Origin: a virus
Direction: 5' to 3' (one strand)
IMG/VR virus record: IMGVR_UViG_3300019776_000860
Coordinates: 1-54,941 of that record
Length of the DNA: 54,941 bases
Below are positions 1-6,795 of the stretch, piece by piece; position 1 is the stretch's first letter; each line of letters opens with the position of its first letter. The notes under the pieces were generated by a model, which had not been told where the DNA came from, did no database searches, and was given only the letters and a program-made list of their open reading frames with translations. The position numbers and the translations under genes are program-made.

Positions 1-159
1 ATCTAAATTTATTATCGCAGGTCCATACTTAGAGTCATTAGCAGTCCAAGTTGTATAATTAATGCTAGATGTTGTATTTCCTATTGAATTACAAGGAGGG
101 TTCATAAACATATCGTTTTTACCACAACTTATTGTTATGGTTGGTATCTCACGTTTCAT
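1..159 (-). CDS. LRR protein, N-terminal part (runs off the window)
   Basis: Open frame on the minus strand from an ATG at 159 with AAGG upstream, running off the left edge without a stop (53 codons). It begins MKREIPTITISC and ends GPAIINLD, which fits the start of a leucine-rich repeat (IxNLx). The far end of the window holds an LRR frame beginning DNGAKVLANSL, also on the minus strand. Placed end to end these resemble one LRR consensus with about five residues missing. It lies 14 bases downstream of the initiator-like gene. Function unknown; LRR proteins of intracellular bacteria often bind host proteins. Confidence 0.5.
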   Translation of the reverse strand, partial: MKREIPTITISCGKNDMFMNPPCNSIGNTTSSINYTTWTANDSKYGPAIINLD

Positions 160-173
160 AAATCATTACCTTA

Positions 174-1271
174 TTAATTAAATTTCAATTTATCCAATAT
201 TCCAAGGGGCGATAGCCTTTGAAAACCATCAGTAGTCCTATTCTTTAGGTCATAGGCTTTTAGCTCCGCCTCGTTGAATATCTTAGGTTTTTTCGGAACT
301 TCCTCCTCAATGATATTAGCTTTTATACGGAAGTTGTCATTACTGGTCGCCACGGCATCCCGCATCTCAAATCGCAGACATTTACCAAAATACGCCATAA
401 ATTGAGCCTTTGAGCAAAACCTGTTATCCAGTCGTTTTGACATATCCAAGAGTATTTCGTTCATTGCATTTAAGGTAAAATCCCGCCCTGAAAGGCTTTG
501 TAGTTTAGTGCAGTCCTCTTTTATCAATGGGTAGTGATGGCTTAATGATTGAGGCTCTTTGTACTGGTTAAAATGGTAAATTCTTGCCTTACGTTCGGCA
601 TTAGTCGGTTTTTTCCGCTCGTTAGATAGTCGTTTTTTGAATTTCACAGTTTCAATCGTTTTAGTTTTCACTTCTGGAGATTGTATTTTCAGTAGGCGAC
701 AATTTGTAGTCGACTGACTATCTTCAGAATTTTGTAAAAAATTAGATTCCAGATCTATATCTTCAATATTTTTATTTTCTTTATATATATAGAGAGGGTC
801 GTTTTGTTGGGACATAAAAGTCTCGACAGAATTTTCTACAGAAGCAGTATTTCCAAGGTTTTGCTGCTTATAACTAAATTCATAACTATAACGATATTTT
901 TTACCATCAATAGTAATAGAATTATGATAGGTAATATTTAATATATCCTCTAATTCCTCAATAATTCTTACATTCTGTCTTCTTTCAACAAATGTAAAAG
1001 TAGAAATATATTTGTGATTTAGGAATACTCTTTCCCCTTTTATTAGTTTTCCCATAACTGCACTAAGTAATTTATTGGCGGGGCTACTAAGAAAAAAAGA
1101 TTTTTGACGAACGAACTTAACCTTTTTATTTACTTTCTTTTTTTTATTGGCTCTTTTTATCTTATCCCAAGGTAAATAATGTTTACGATAGCGGGCTTTT
1201 TCTTTCTTAAATGAATAGAGTTTGCATAGCTGGTCTTGGTATGATTCCGTTTCTATTTTTAATTTTGTCAT
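174..1271 (-). CDS. Plasmid replication initiator-like protein
   Basis: 365 residues, strongly basic N-terminus (about residues 15-60, rich in K and R), then a compact region around residues 65-135 with QNVRIIEELEDILN and TYHNSI followed by GKKYRYSYEFSY, which I read as a helix-turn-helix/winged DNA-binding part. A low-complexity acidic linker (about 145-200) joins it to a basic C-terminal domain. The protein at 45880-47409 shares the pattern F-x-H-x(2)-S...QN-x-R...DI...TYH...I...GK, so the two look like distant paralogues. From memory such proteins resemble the DnaA-like initiators of rickettsial plasmids. Role inferred: binding the plasmid origin. Confidence 0.5.
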   Translation of the reverse strand: MTKLKIETESYQDQLCKLYSFKKEKARYRKHYLPWDKIKRANKKKKVNKKVKFVRQKSFFLSSPANKLLSAVMGKLIKGERVFLNHKYISTFTFVERRQNVRIIEELEDILNITYHNSITIDGKKYRYSYEFSYKQQNLGNTASVENSVETFMSQQNDPLYIYKENKNIEDIDLESNFLQNSEDSQSTTNCRLLKIQSPEVKTKTIETVKFKKRLSNERKKPTNAERKARIYHFNQYKEPQSLSHHYPLIKEDCTKLQSLSGRDFTLNAMNEILLDMSKRLDNRFCSKAQFMAYFGKCLRFEMRDAVATSNDNFRIKANIIEEEVPKKPKIFNEAELKAYDLKNRTTDGFQRLSPLGILDKLKFN

Positions 1272-1537
1272 ATTCCTTAAAAATTGTTAGTAATTAAAAT
1301 TTTTAAAGAAAAACACTTGACTATTAGGTAATATTATCCTATTCTCACAAATGTTGGGTTTGTGAGTTTTTGTGAGTATTTTTCCTTAAAAAACTCTCTC
1401 TCAGTAATAAGAATTGTTGGGATTCTAATTCTAAAACATCTAATTATTCATATAAATTCTCCATAAAACTTGAAATATCCTTTTTAAGAACTAAATTAAT
1501 ATGTCAAGAAAGTCAATTATTTTATGTTGTTTTTATA
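1272..1537. other. Divergent intergenic region, possible origin/operator
   Basis: No gene seen. AT-rich spacer between the minus-strand initiator-like gene and the plus-strand winged-helix gene. It contains a hairpin/inverted repeat (1344-1366), a possible plus-strand promoter (TTGACT at 1317-1322, 17 bases, TATTCT at 1340-1345) overlapping that repeat, and a short direct repeat TGTGAGTTTT/TGTGAGTATT. An origin or an autoregulatory operator would fit here; neither is proven. Confidence 0.35.
1344..1366. repeat. Inverted repeat CTCACAAA-7-TTTGTGAG
   Basis: Perfect 8-base arms with a 7-base loop. The right arm's TGTGAG recurs ten bases later. The element overlaps the -10 of a candidate promoter, so operator function for the neighbouring initiator or winged-helix protein is possible. 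Confidence 0.5.
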
Positions 1538-1855
1538 ATGAAAGAATTTGATATCATGAAAAATATAGAAATATGCAAAGAAGCTATAAGCTTTACAGGA
1601 CTTTTGTCTAAAGGACAAAAAAGCGTTTTAAAATATATGCTTGCTTTTGATAGCAAAGGAGGCGTTACTGCTGATACAATAAAAAATTCAAGTATTATAT
1701 CTAGGCAAGCTGCAAATGTACATTTAAAACACTTGATGGAGCGTGGTTTTGTAGATCGCTCAAAGAATAGAGTTTTTGTTTATTACCCAAATAAAACAAG
1801 GCTACAAGAGATAATAGAAGAATATAAAACAAGTCAAAAACTAAAAAAAATGTAA
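1538..1855 (+). CDS. Small winged-helix (MarR-like) DNA-binding protein
   Basis: 105 residues. Residues about 22-95 read as a winged helix: GQKSVLKYMLAFDSKGGVTADTI, a recognition segment SRQAANVHLKHLMERGFVDRS and a wing RVFVYYPNKTR. A second in-frame ATG at 1556 (MKNIEICKEA) is an equally good start; neither has a clear ribosome binding site. It stands alone on the plus strand between the initiator gene and the exonuclease operon, a typical place for a copy-number or lysogeny regulator. Family is inferred from the fold pattern only. Confidence 0.6.
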   Translation: MKEFDIMKNIEICKEAISFTGLLSKGQKSVLKYMLAFDSKGGVTADTIKNSSIISRQAANVHLKHLMERGFVDRSKNRVFVYYPNKTRLQEIIEEYKTSQKLKKM

Positions 1856-1874
1856 AAAAATGCGAATTATATAA

Positions 1875-1903
1875 TTGACAATCTTATTTTTCCCCTCTAT
1901 ACT
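1875..1903 (+). promoter_or_regulatory. Near-consensus sigma70 promoter for the early operon
   Basis: TTGACA (1875-1880), 17-base spacer, TATACT (1898-1903). This is the best -35/-10 pair I noticed in the window. Transcription would start near 1910, so about 130 bases of leader precede the ATG at 2044. Confidence 0.7.
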
Positions 1904-1908
1904 CACAT

Positions 1909-2010
1909 CATAAGGCATAAAAAAACGCCCTAAGCGCTAACTTAAGACGTTTTAAGAACCTTATATGTCGTAAGAATTTTTTTTATTTTCTAGATACAAC
2001 AATTCTTACT
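1909..2010 (+). ncRNA. Structured leader or small RNA
   Basis: Directly downstream of the promoter lie nested inverted repeats: CATAAGG (about 1909-1915) can pair with CCTTATATG (about 1959-1967), AAAACG pairs with CGTTTT around a TAAG/CTTA core, and GTAAGAATT (1970-1978) pairs perfectly with AATTCTTAC (2001-2009). The left arm of the last repeat runs into eight T, so CTTA-TAAG plus T-run could also act as an early terminator. This could be an attenuating leader, an antisense target or a short RNA. No known riboswitch was recognised. Confidence 0.4.
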
Positions 2011-2043
2011 TTTAATAACCTAAATTGAGAAGAAGGTACATAT

Positions 2044-2715
2044 ATGCAAAATATCTCAACGCTACCATTATGTCAAGGTGGAAAAAATCACGACAAAATC
2101 ACTAGTCAAAACAGCTATGGTATAATTGATAAAAGATATCAGTTGTTAGAATCTACCATGCCGAGTTTAGAAGACATCAGCGTTGCTAAGGCTAAAGAAG
2201 CTTTAAGGCAAATATTGATCTCACCAAAAGAAGCTTTACAAATTTTAAAGAATTTAGAAGCTAAGAAAGAAGCTATTAGAATTTCTGAAGAAAGAAAACA
2301 ATCTGAAGAAAACCTAAAAAAAATAATAGATCAATTGCCAGCTAACATAACCGAAGCACCGAAGTTTCATGAGGCTAAAGCTGATAGCGTTGAGCTATCC
2401 GACTCAGCTCGGGATACATTTGCTAGGATCGGAGCAAGGGCAAGAGAAGCCTTTATAGAGGAGCAGATTGAGAGAGCTATGTTTTATAACATTCCCTATA
2501 AAAGTTATGGCGATAATTATTACGGGTTAATGGTTGATATTGATAAATACGAGTATTTACTCGAGAAAGCAAACGACTATTGTATAGACTGGGATAGTAG
2601 CGAATATGACCTTGTGGCTCTAGAGCAGGCAATAGAAGAAGCCGAGCATAATGCTTACATACATGATCAAAGCTTGCGCTCTTACTATTCACAATCAAGA
2701 GGGGTAGAGGTTTAA
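2044..2715 (+). CDS. Unknown early protein, helical/coiled coil
   Basis: 223 residues; ATG preceded by GAGAAGAAGG. Residues 42-110 are charged and helical (KAKEALRQILISPKEALQILKNLEAKKEA), giving a probable coiled coil; the C-terminal third is acidic and tyrosine-rich. No recognised domain. First gene of the operon leading to the exonuclease and RecT, with only one base between its stop and the next gene, so a role in early phage DNA metabolism is likely but unproven. Confidence 0.75.
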   Translation: MQNISTLPLCQGGKNHDKITSQNSYGIIDKRYQLLESTMPSLEDISVAKAKEALRQILISPKEALQILKNLEAKKEAIRISEERKQSEENLKKIIDQLPANITEAPKFHEAKADSVELSDSARDTFARIGARAREAFIEEQIERAMFYNIPYKSYGDNYYGLMVDIDKYEYLLEKANDYCIDWDSSEYDLVALEQAIEEAEHNAYIHDQSLRSYYSQSRGVEV

Positions 2716-2716
2716 G

Positions 2717-2968
2717 ATGTCAGTAATAAAAGATCGTTTTATTCCGAAAGAAGAGTTTATGAGGTTGTTATTTACTAAAATTGATGGTGTAGATACGCAC
2801 GAATTGTCGATGTGGCTTAAGTCTCAAACAAATAATGAATGGGTAGTAGTTCCAAAAACTTTTTGTGATTTATTGTTACAATTTATTGAGGGATTTAATA
2901 AATATAATTTTCTTGTAATTGAAAAAGAAACATTAGAAACATTTGAGAATTTAAAAAAATATTTATAG
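2717..2968 (+). CDS. Unknown 83-residue protein
   Basis: Starts one base after the previous stop with GAGG upstream, so translation is probably coupled. Sequence begins MSVIKDRFIPKEEFM and is predicted mostly helical. No family recognised. Followed by three AT-rich tandem repeats before the exonuclease. Confidence 0.7.
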   Translation: MSVIKDRFIPKEEFMRLLFTKIDGVDTHELSMWLKSQTNNEWVVVPKTFCDLLLQFIEGFNKYNFLVIEKETLETFENLKKYL

Positions 2969-2976
2969 GAATGTTT

Positions 2977-3000
2977 AAAACTATAAAACTATAAAACTAT
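2977..3000 (+). repeat. Three tandem copies of AAAACTAT
   Basis: Three exact 8-base units between the 83-residue gene and the exonuclease, ending 20 bases before its ATG. They could be a binding site, a translation-tuning element or plain slippage. Confidence 0.7.
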
Positions 3001-3020
3001 AAGTATATAAAGGTAGTTAT

Positions 3021-3962
3021 ATGGAAAACAAGCAAGAATGGTTAAGAGAGCGTAAGAGTTATATAGGTGGGAGTGAGTTAGCTGCAATCTGTAATGTTCC
3101 AGGTTGCGAAATAAAAAGCTATAACAAAACACCTTTGGATATATATTTATCTAAAACCACTGATGAAATAAAAGAGTTAACAAAAAAAGATTCTAATTTT
3201 GAAGCAGCCTATTGGGGAACTAAATTTGAACCTCTTGTCGCAGAAAGATACGCAGCAGAATGTAATGTAGAAATTAACGACTCCTACGAACTAATAAGGC
3301 ATCCTAAATATCCATTTATTGCTTGTAATATAGATAAATGGGTAAATAATCGTGAGTATATTTTAGAATGCAAAACAGGCCATTTCTTTAAAAAGAAAGA
3401 TTGGGGCGAGCAAGGAGTTTTCAAGATACCTGAATGCTATCATTTGCAAGTAGCTTATTATGCCGCAATCTGTGATGTTTCAAAAGTTGATATAGCAGTT
3501 CTCATCGGCGGACAGGATTTCAGAATTTATACTTATGAGCGAAACAAGGAGCTAGAAGAGAAGCTAATTAAGATAGCCTGTAATTTCTGGCATAACCATA
3601 TAGAAAAAAGAATACCGCCTAAATGTGTGAGTACTAGGGACACATTTAATTTATTTCCACAAAGTAACCATCACGAAATAGTAGCGGAAAGTAACATTTT
3701 GGAAAAATGGGAACAACTTAAAGCGGCCAAGGAGGAAGAAAACAGGATAGCTGATACCATTGAGAAATTAAAGACCGATATACAGGAATTTATGAGAGAT
3801 TATGACGTACTTATAGATAACAACGGCAATGTAATAGCTACGTGGAAAAATACTGCTCCGAAGTCGCTTGTTGACCTTAAAATACTGAGGGAAAAATATA
3901 GAGAAATATACGAGAAATGTATAAAATATGGTCAGCAATCAAGAATGTTTTTAGTAAAATGA
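3021..3962 (+). CDS. YqaJ/lambda-type 5'-3' exonuclease
   Basis: 313 residues, usual length for the family. Motifs in order: IGGSELAAICN near residue 15, WGTKFEPLVAERYA (65-78), Asp105 in ACNIDKW, the metal-binding E116-x-K118 in ILECKTG, and Gln143 in YHLQVAYYAA. These match the PD-(D/E)xK core of phage recombination exonucleases, which resect one strand of double-stranded ends and hand the other to an annealase. The annealase partner RecT follows about 300 bases downstream in the same operon. The C-terminal 100 residues are helical. ATG at 3021 with AGGTAG upstream. Confidence 0.9.
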   Translation: MENKQEWLRERKSYIGGSELAAICNVPGCEIKSYNKTPLDIYLSKTTDEIKELTKKDSNFEAAYWGTKFEPLVAERYAAECNVEINDSYELIRHPKYPFIACNIDKWVNNREYILECKTGHFFKKKDWGEQGVFKIPECYHLQVAYYAAICDVSKVDIAVLIGGQDFRIYTYERNKELEEKLIKIACNFWHNHIEKRIPPKCVSTRDTFNLFPQSNHHEIVAESNILEKWEQLKAAKEEENRIADTIEKLKTDIQEFMRDYDVLIDNNGNVIATWKNTAPKSLVDLKILREKYREIYEKCIKYGQQSRMFLVK

Positions 3963-4171
3963 GAAAATATCCAGTCCCAACTAAAGAAGAAGCAGAAGAG
4001 TTAAAAAGATTAAGGCAAGAGGCGGGTATGACTATCCCTCAAGTAGCTGAAGCTTTACATACTAATCAAGCAAGGATTAGCGACTATGAAAACGGCAAAA
4101 GAGGGACTGATCCTGATTTGATAGAAAAATTAAAAAAACGTTATAAATTAATCATACAATATAATGCCTAG
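3959..4171 (+). CDS. Xre-family HTH regulator
   Basis: 70 residues if started at the ATG overlapping the exonuclease stop (ATGA at 3959-3962), which fits translational coupling better than the longer frame from 3917. Helix-turn-helix: LKRLRQEAGMTIPQVAEALHT followed by NQARISDYENGKR, the usual Xre recognition helix. Lying inside the recombination operon, it may tune early expression. Function inferred from the fold. Confidence 0.8.
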   Translation: MRKYPVPTKEEAEELKRLRQEAGMTIPQVAEALHTNQARISDYENGKRGTDPDLIEKLKKRYKLIIQYNA

Positions 4172-4183
4172 AGAGGATTAAAC

Positions 4184-4276
4184 ATGAATATAATAGAAGC
4201 CGTAAAGGAAGTGTTTAATTTGTATAAAGATTTTAACAAGAAAATAGAAGAGGAGGAGATAAAGGAAAATGAGTAA
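4184..4276 (+). CDS. 30-residue peptide with MNIIEAV start
   Basis: GAGAGGATTAAAC precedes the ATG, a good ribosome binding site; the frame ends overlapping the RecT start (ATGAGTAA). Sequence MNIIEAVKEVFNLYKDF then an acidic tail. The first seven residues match the start of the Tad2-like proteins at 35181-35480 and 35485-35934, so this may be a remnant of that family or a real micropeptide. Its stop/start overlap would couple RecT translation. Confidence 0.5.
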   Translation: MNIIEAVKEVFNLYKDFNKKIEEEEIKENE

Positions 4277-5153
4277 CATAGCGACAATAAATACTGCTAA
4301 TGAAATTGACCAGCATATATGGTCAGCACTAAAAAACAGCTTATATACTGGAGCAAGAGATGAAAGTATAAAAATGGTTCTTGATTATTGCAAAGCGGCA
4401 AAATTAGACCCTATGCAAAAGCCTGTACATATTGTCCCGATGAGTGTAAAAAATGCCGTTACAGGCAAATATGAGTACAAGGACGTAGTTATGGCAGGTG
4501 TCGGTTTATATAGGATACAGGCGGCACGTAGTAATCAATATGCAGGGGTGAGCGAGCCTGAATTTGGTGAAGATGTTACATGTAATTTAGGTGGTGTTGA
4601 AATTACCTATCCTAAATGGTGTAAGGTAACAATTAAAAAAATAGTAAATAATACTATTGTTGAGTTTACCGCTAAAGAATACTGGTTAGAAAATTATGCT
4701 GCTAAAAAAGATACAACTACACCTAATACCATGTGGCAAAAAAGGCCATATGGACAACTTGCCAAATGTGCCGAAGCACAAGCCTTGCGTAAGGCTTTTC
4801 CTGAGATAGTAAGTCAGCATCCGACAGCTGAGGAAATGGAAGGTAAGAATTTTAATGATCTTGAAATGGAAGTTAAAAATATCACGCCTAAATCTCAAAG
4901 CATAAGTAGTAAACTTGATTCTGTTTTATCTCATCAGGAAGAAGAGGTCAAAGTTCAAGAATCAAGTGAAACACTTTTAGAGTTGCTAGAACTTATTAAA
5001 CTGCATAATGTATCAAGCGAGATAATAAACAAGTGGTGCAGTAAGGCAGCAGTAGAGAGTATTGTTGATTTAGGGGAAGAAAGACAACTGGCTTGTATAG
5101 AGTATATTAATAAGCAATATAATTATTCGCAAAGCATAGTAGAGGCAGCGTAA
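4269..5153 (+). CDS. recT: RecT single-strand annealing protein
   Basis: 294 residues. Typical RecT core: a helical N-terminus, then LDPMQKPVHIVPM, GRDVVMAGVGLYRIQAAR-like text (here DVVMAGVGLYRIQAAR), MWQKRPYGQLAKCAEAQAL and RKAFPEI. It anneals complementary single strands and works with the exonuclease encoded just upstream. The C-terminal third (about 195-294) is variable and acidic, as usual. Ribosome binding site GAGGAGG about ten bases before the ATG at 4269. A strong terminator follows. Confidence 0.93.
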   Translation: MSNIATINTANEIDQHIWSALKNSLYTGARDESIKMVLDYCKAAKLDPMQKPVHIVPMSVKNAVTGKYEYKDVVMAGVGLYRIQAARSNQYAGVSEPEFGEDVTCNLGGVEITYPKWCKVTIKKIVNNTIVEFTAKEYWLENYAAKKDTTTPNTMWQKRPYGQLAKCAEAQALRKAFPEIVSQHPTAEEMEGKNFNDLEMEVKNITPKSQSISSKLDSVLSHQEEEVKVQESSETLLELLELIKLHNVSSEIINKWCSKAAVESIVDLGEERQLACIEYINKQYNYSQSIVEAA

Positions 5154-5176
5154 GTTTAGAAAATACACCCAAATTA

Positions 5177-5211
5177 AAGGAGCTAAGCTTTTTAGCTCCT
5201 TTTTTCTTTTT
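5177..5211 (+). terminator. Rho-independent terminator after recT
   Basis: AAGGAGCTAA (5177-5186), loop GCTTT, TTAGCTCCTT (5192-5201), running into a T-rich tract to 5211. A 10-base-pair stem; closes the early operon. Confidence 0.9.
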
Positions 5212-5239
5212 ACGAAAAAACATGGATTAAGATTGTTTC

Positions 5240-5248
5240 TGCTATAAT
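5240..5248 (+). promoter_or_regulatory. Extended -10 promoter for virion operon
   Basis: TGCTATAAT just after the recT terminator and 41 bases before the next ATG. No good -35. The same TGnTATAAT element occurs before several minus-strand late units. Confidence 0.6.
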
Positions 5249-5288
5249 AAAAATAAAGCTTTTATTTTGTTATAGACTAGAGGCAAAA

Positions 5289-6794
5289 ATGCAAAATTAC
5301 GATCCATATTTAAATACCTACAACTATCCTTATAACAGTTCTGATCCTTATAACCTAGCTTCTGATGGCGATAATCAAATGCCTGATTCTCGTTATGAAG
5401 ATGGAGGTTATAGTAATCCCAATATGTCTTACAGTAATGCTTATGATAATACAGGAGCGCAATATTCCTTTAAAGAAGGAGGCTCTGTTGGTGATGAGGA
5501 CTTACCGAAGCTTGCCGATCTTATTCGAAGATATGGAAGAAACGGCGATACTGAGCTTGCCCATATTAATCCTATTGAAGCGCAAATATTAAAAAGTTTA
5601 GGTGGTAGCGGTACGATAAATCCTGCTACCGGACTTCGTGAGTACAGTTTTTGGAAAAAACCATGGAAGGCAATAAGAAGTGTAATAGGAGGTGGAGCAG
5701 GAGCAGTTATCGGTAACATGATTGCGCCTGGAATAGGAGGTATTATTGGCGGCGCTATTGGTCAGGGAGCACAGCACGCAGCAAGAGGCAAGAGTGCTTT
5801 AAGTGGAGCTTTAAAAGGTGCAGGAATGGGTGCAGCACTACCTTCTGTTGCATCAGGACTTGGATGGGGAGCAAGTAAGCTTGGAGCAACTAGCCTTGGC
5901 TCTAGCCTTAGTAATTACGGCAGTACTAATGCAATATTGCCTTCCCTCGGTCTTGGTGGTTCTGGTAGTAGTAGTGGACTGTTTGGTCTTGGAGGAAGTA
6001 ATCCTTATGTAAGTGGTGGACTTAGCGCTGCAACTGCACTTTCTTCAGGTATGGGAGGTGGAGTGCCACCTCAGTATGGACAATATCCGCAAATGCAATA
6101 TCCAGGCTACCCTTATGTAGATAACAGGGGTTTTCTAGAAAAGTTTGGTGATAATGCAAAAGACTATCTAACACAACCAGGGAATTTACTAACACTTGGG
6201 ACAGTAGCAGCTCAATACGCTGGTCGGCAGAAGCCAAAGAGTCCAGAGAAAATAGCAGAAGAAGAGAGAAGGTATAGAAATGCAAGTCGCAAGACGATTG
6301 CAGAAGTTGAAGCTGACGAAGCTCTGGAAACCGCACGTGCCGATTTACAAAAAAAGCGGAAAAACAAGCAGTTAGAAGAAGATATAAAAAACATGGGTTC
6401 TGTTAAGAGGCGTGTCGTATCACCTGAGGAGTTTGCAAGAACCGGTCGCTGGATTGAGTATACGGATGATGATGGTAGGCCTATTAGAATGAAAGGCGGC
6501 GGAAGCGCCCGTAGTCCTTATGCTTATTTGATGGAAGAGACATATTACCCAGGAAGCCCTATAAGTTATTTAAGCGGTGATAGTGGGGGACAGGATGATT
6601 TAATTGATGCTAAGTTAAGCGACGGAGAATATGTGTTTGATGCATCGACAGTATCTGATTTAGGGGATGGTAATAATGCAGCTGGAGCACGCAAGCTTGA
6701 TATGTTCCGCGAAAATATCCGCCGGCATAAGAGAGGTGGAAAAGTAAATCTTCCTCCTCGTTCAAAGTCTTTAGAGAGTTATTTAAGGGGATAA
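5289..6794 (+). CDS. Internal virion / ejection-type protein
   Basis: 501 residues. N-terminus rich in N, Y, D and P; residues about 130-190 are a glycine-zipper, membrane-active stretch (GGGAGAVIGNMIAPGIGG, IIGGAIGQGAQHAARG) followed by more glycine/serine. Near the C-terminus, DLIDAKLSDGEYVFDA and ARKLDMFRENIRRHKRGG match a motif I recall from many podovirus internal or tail proteins. First of four large plus-strand genes that likely form the DNA-ejection apparatus. Start supported by AGAGGC upstream. Confidence 0.6.
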   Translation: MQNYDPYLNTYNYPYNSSDPYNLASDGDNQMPDSRYEDGGYSNPNMSYSNAYDNTGAQYSFKEGGSVGDEDLPKLADLIRRYGRNGDTELAHINPIEAQILKSLGGSGTINPATGLREYSFWKKPWKAIRSVIGGGAGAVIGNMIAPGIGGIIGGAIGQGAQHAARGKSALSGALKGAGMGAALPSVASGLGWGASKLGATSLGSSLSNYGSTNAILPSLGLGGSGSSSGLFGLGGSNPYVSGGLSAATALSSGMGGGVPPQYGQYPQMQYPGYPYVDNRGFLEKFGDNAKDYLTQPGNLLTLGTVAAQYAGRQKPKSPEKIAEEERRYRNASRKTIAEVEADEALETARADLQKKRKNKQLEEDIKNMGSVKRRVVSPEEFARTGRWIEYTDDDGRPIRMKGGGSARSPYAYLMEETYYPGSPISYLSGDSGGQDDLIDAKLSDGEYVFDASTVSDLGDGNNAAGARKLDMFRENIRRHKRGGKVNLPPRSKSLESYLRG

Positions 6795-6795
6795 T

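Noticed and set aside
1317-1345. TTGACT-17-TATTCT as promoter of the winged-helix gene
   Set aside because: The spacing is good, but about 190 bases separate it from the gene and it overlaps an inverted repeat; kept only as a note in the intergenic entry.
2118-2126. TGGTATAAT inside the first early gene
   Set aside because: Lies in coding sequence with no gene start nearby; expected by chance in AT-rich DNA.
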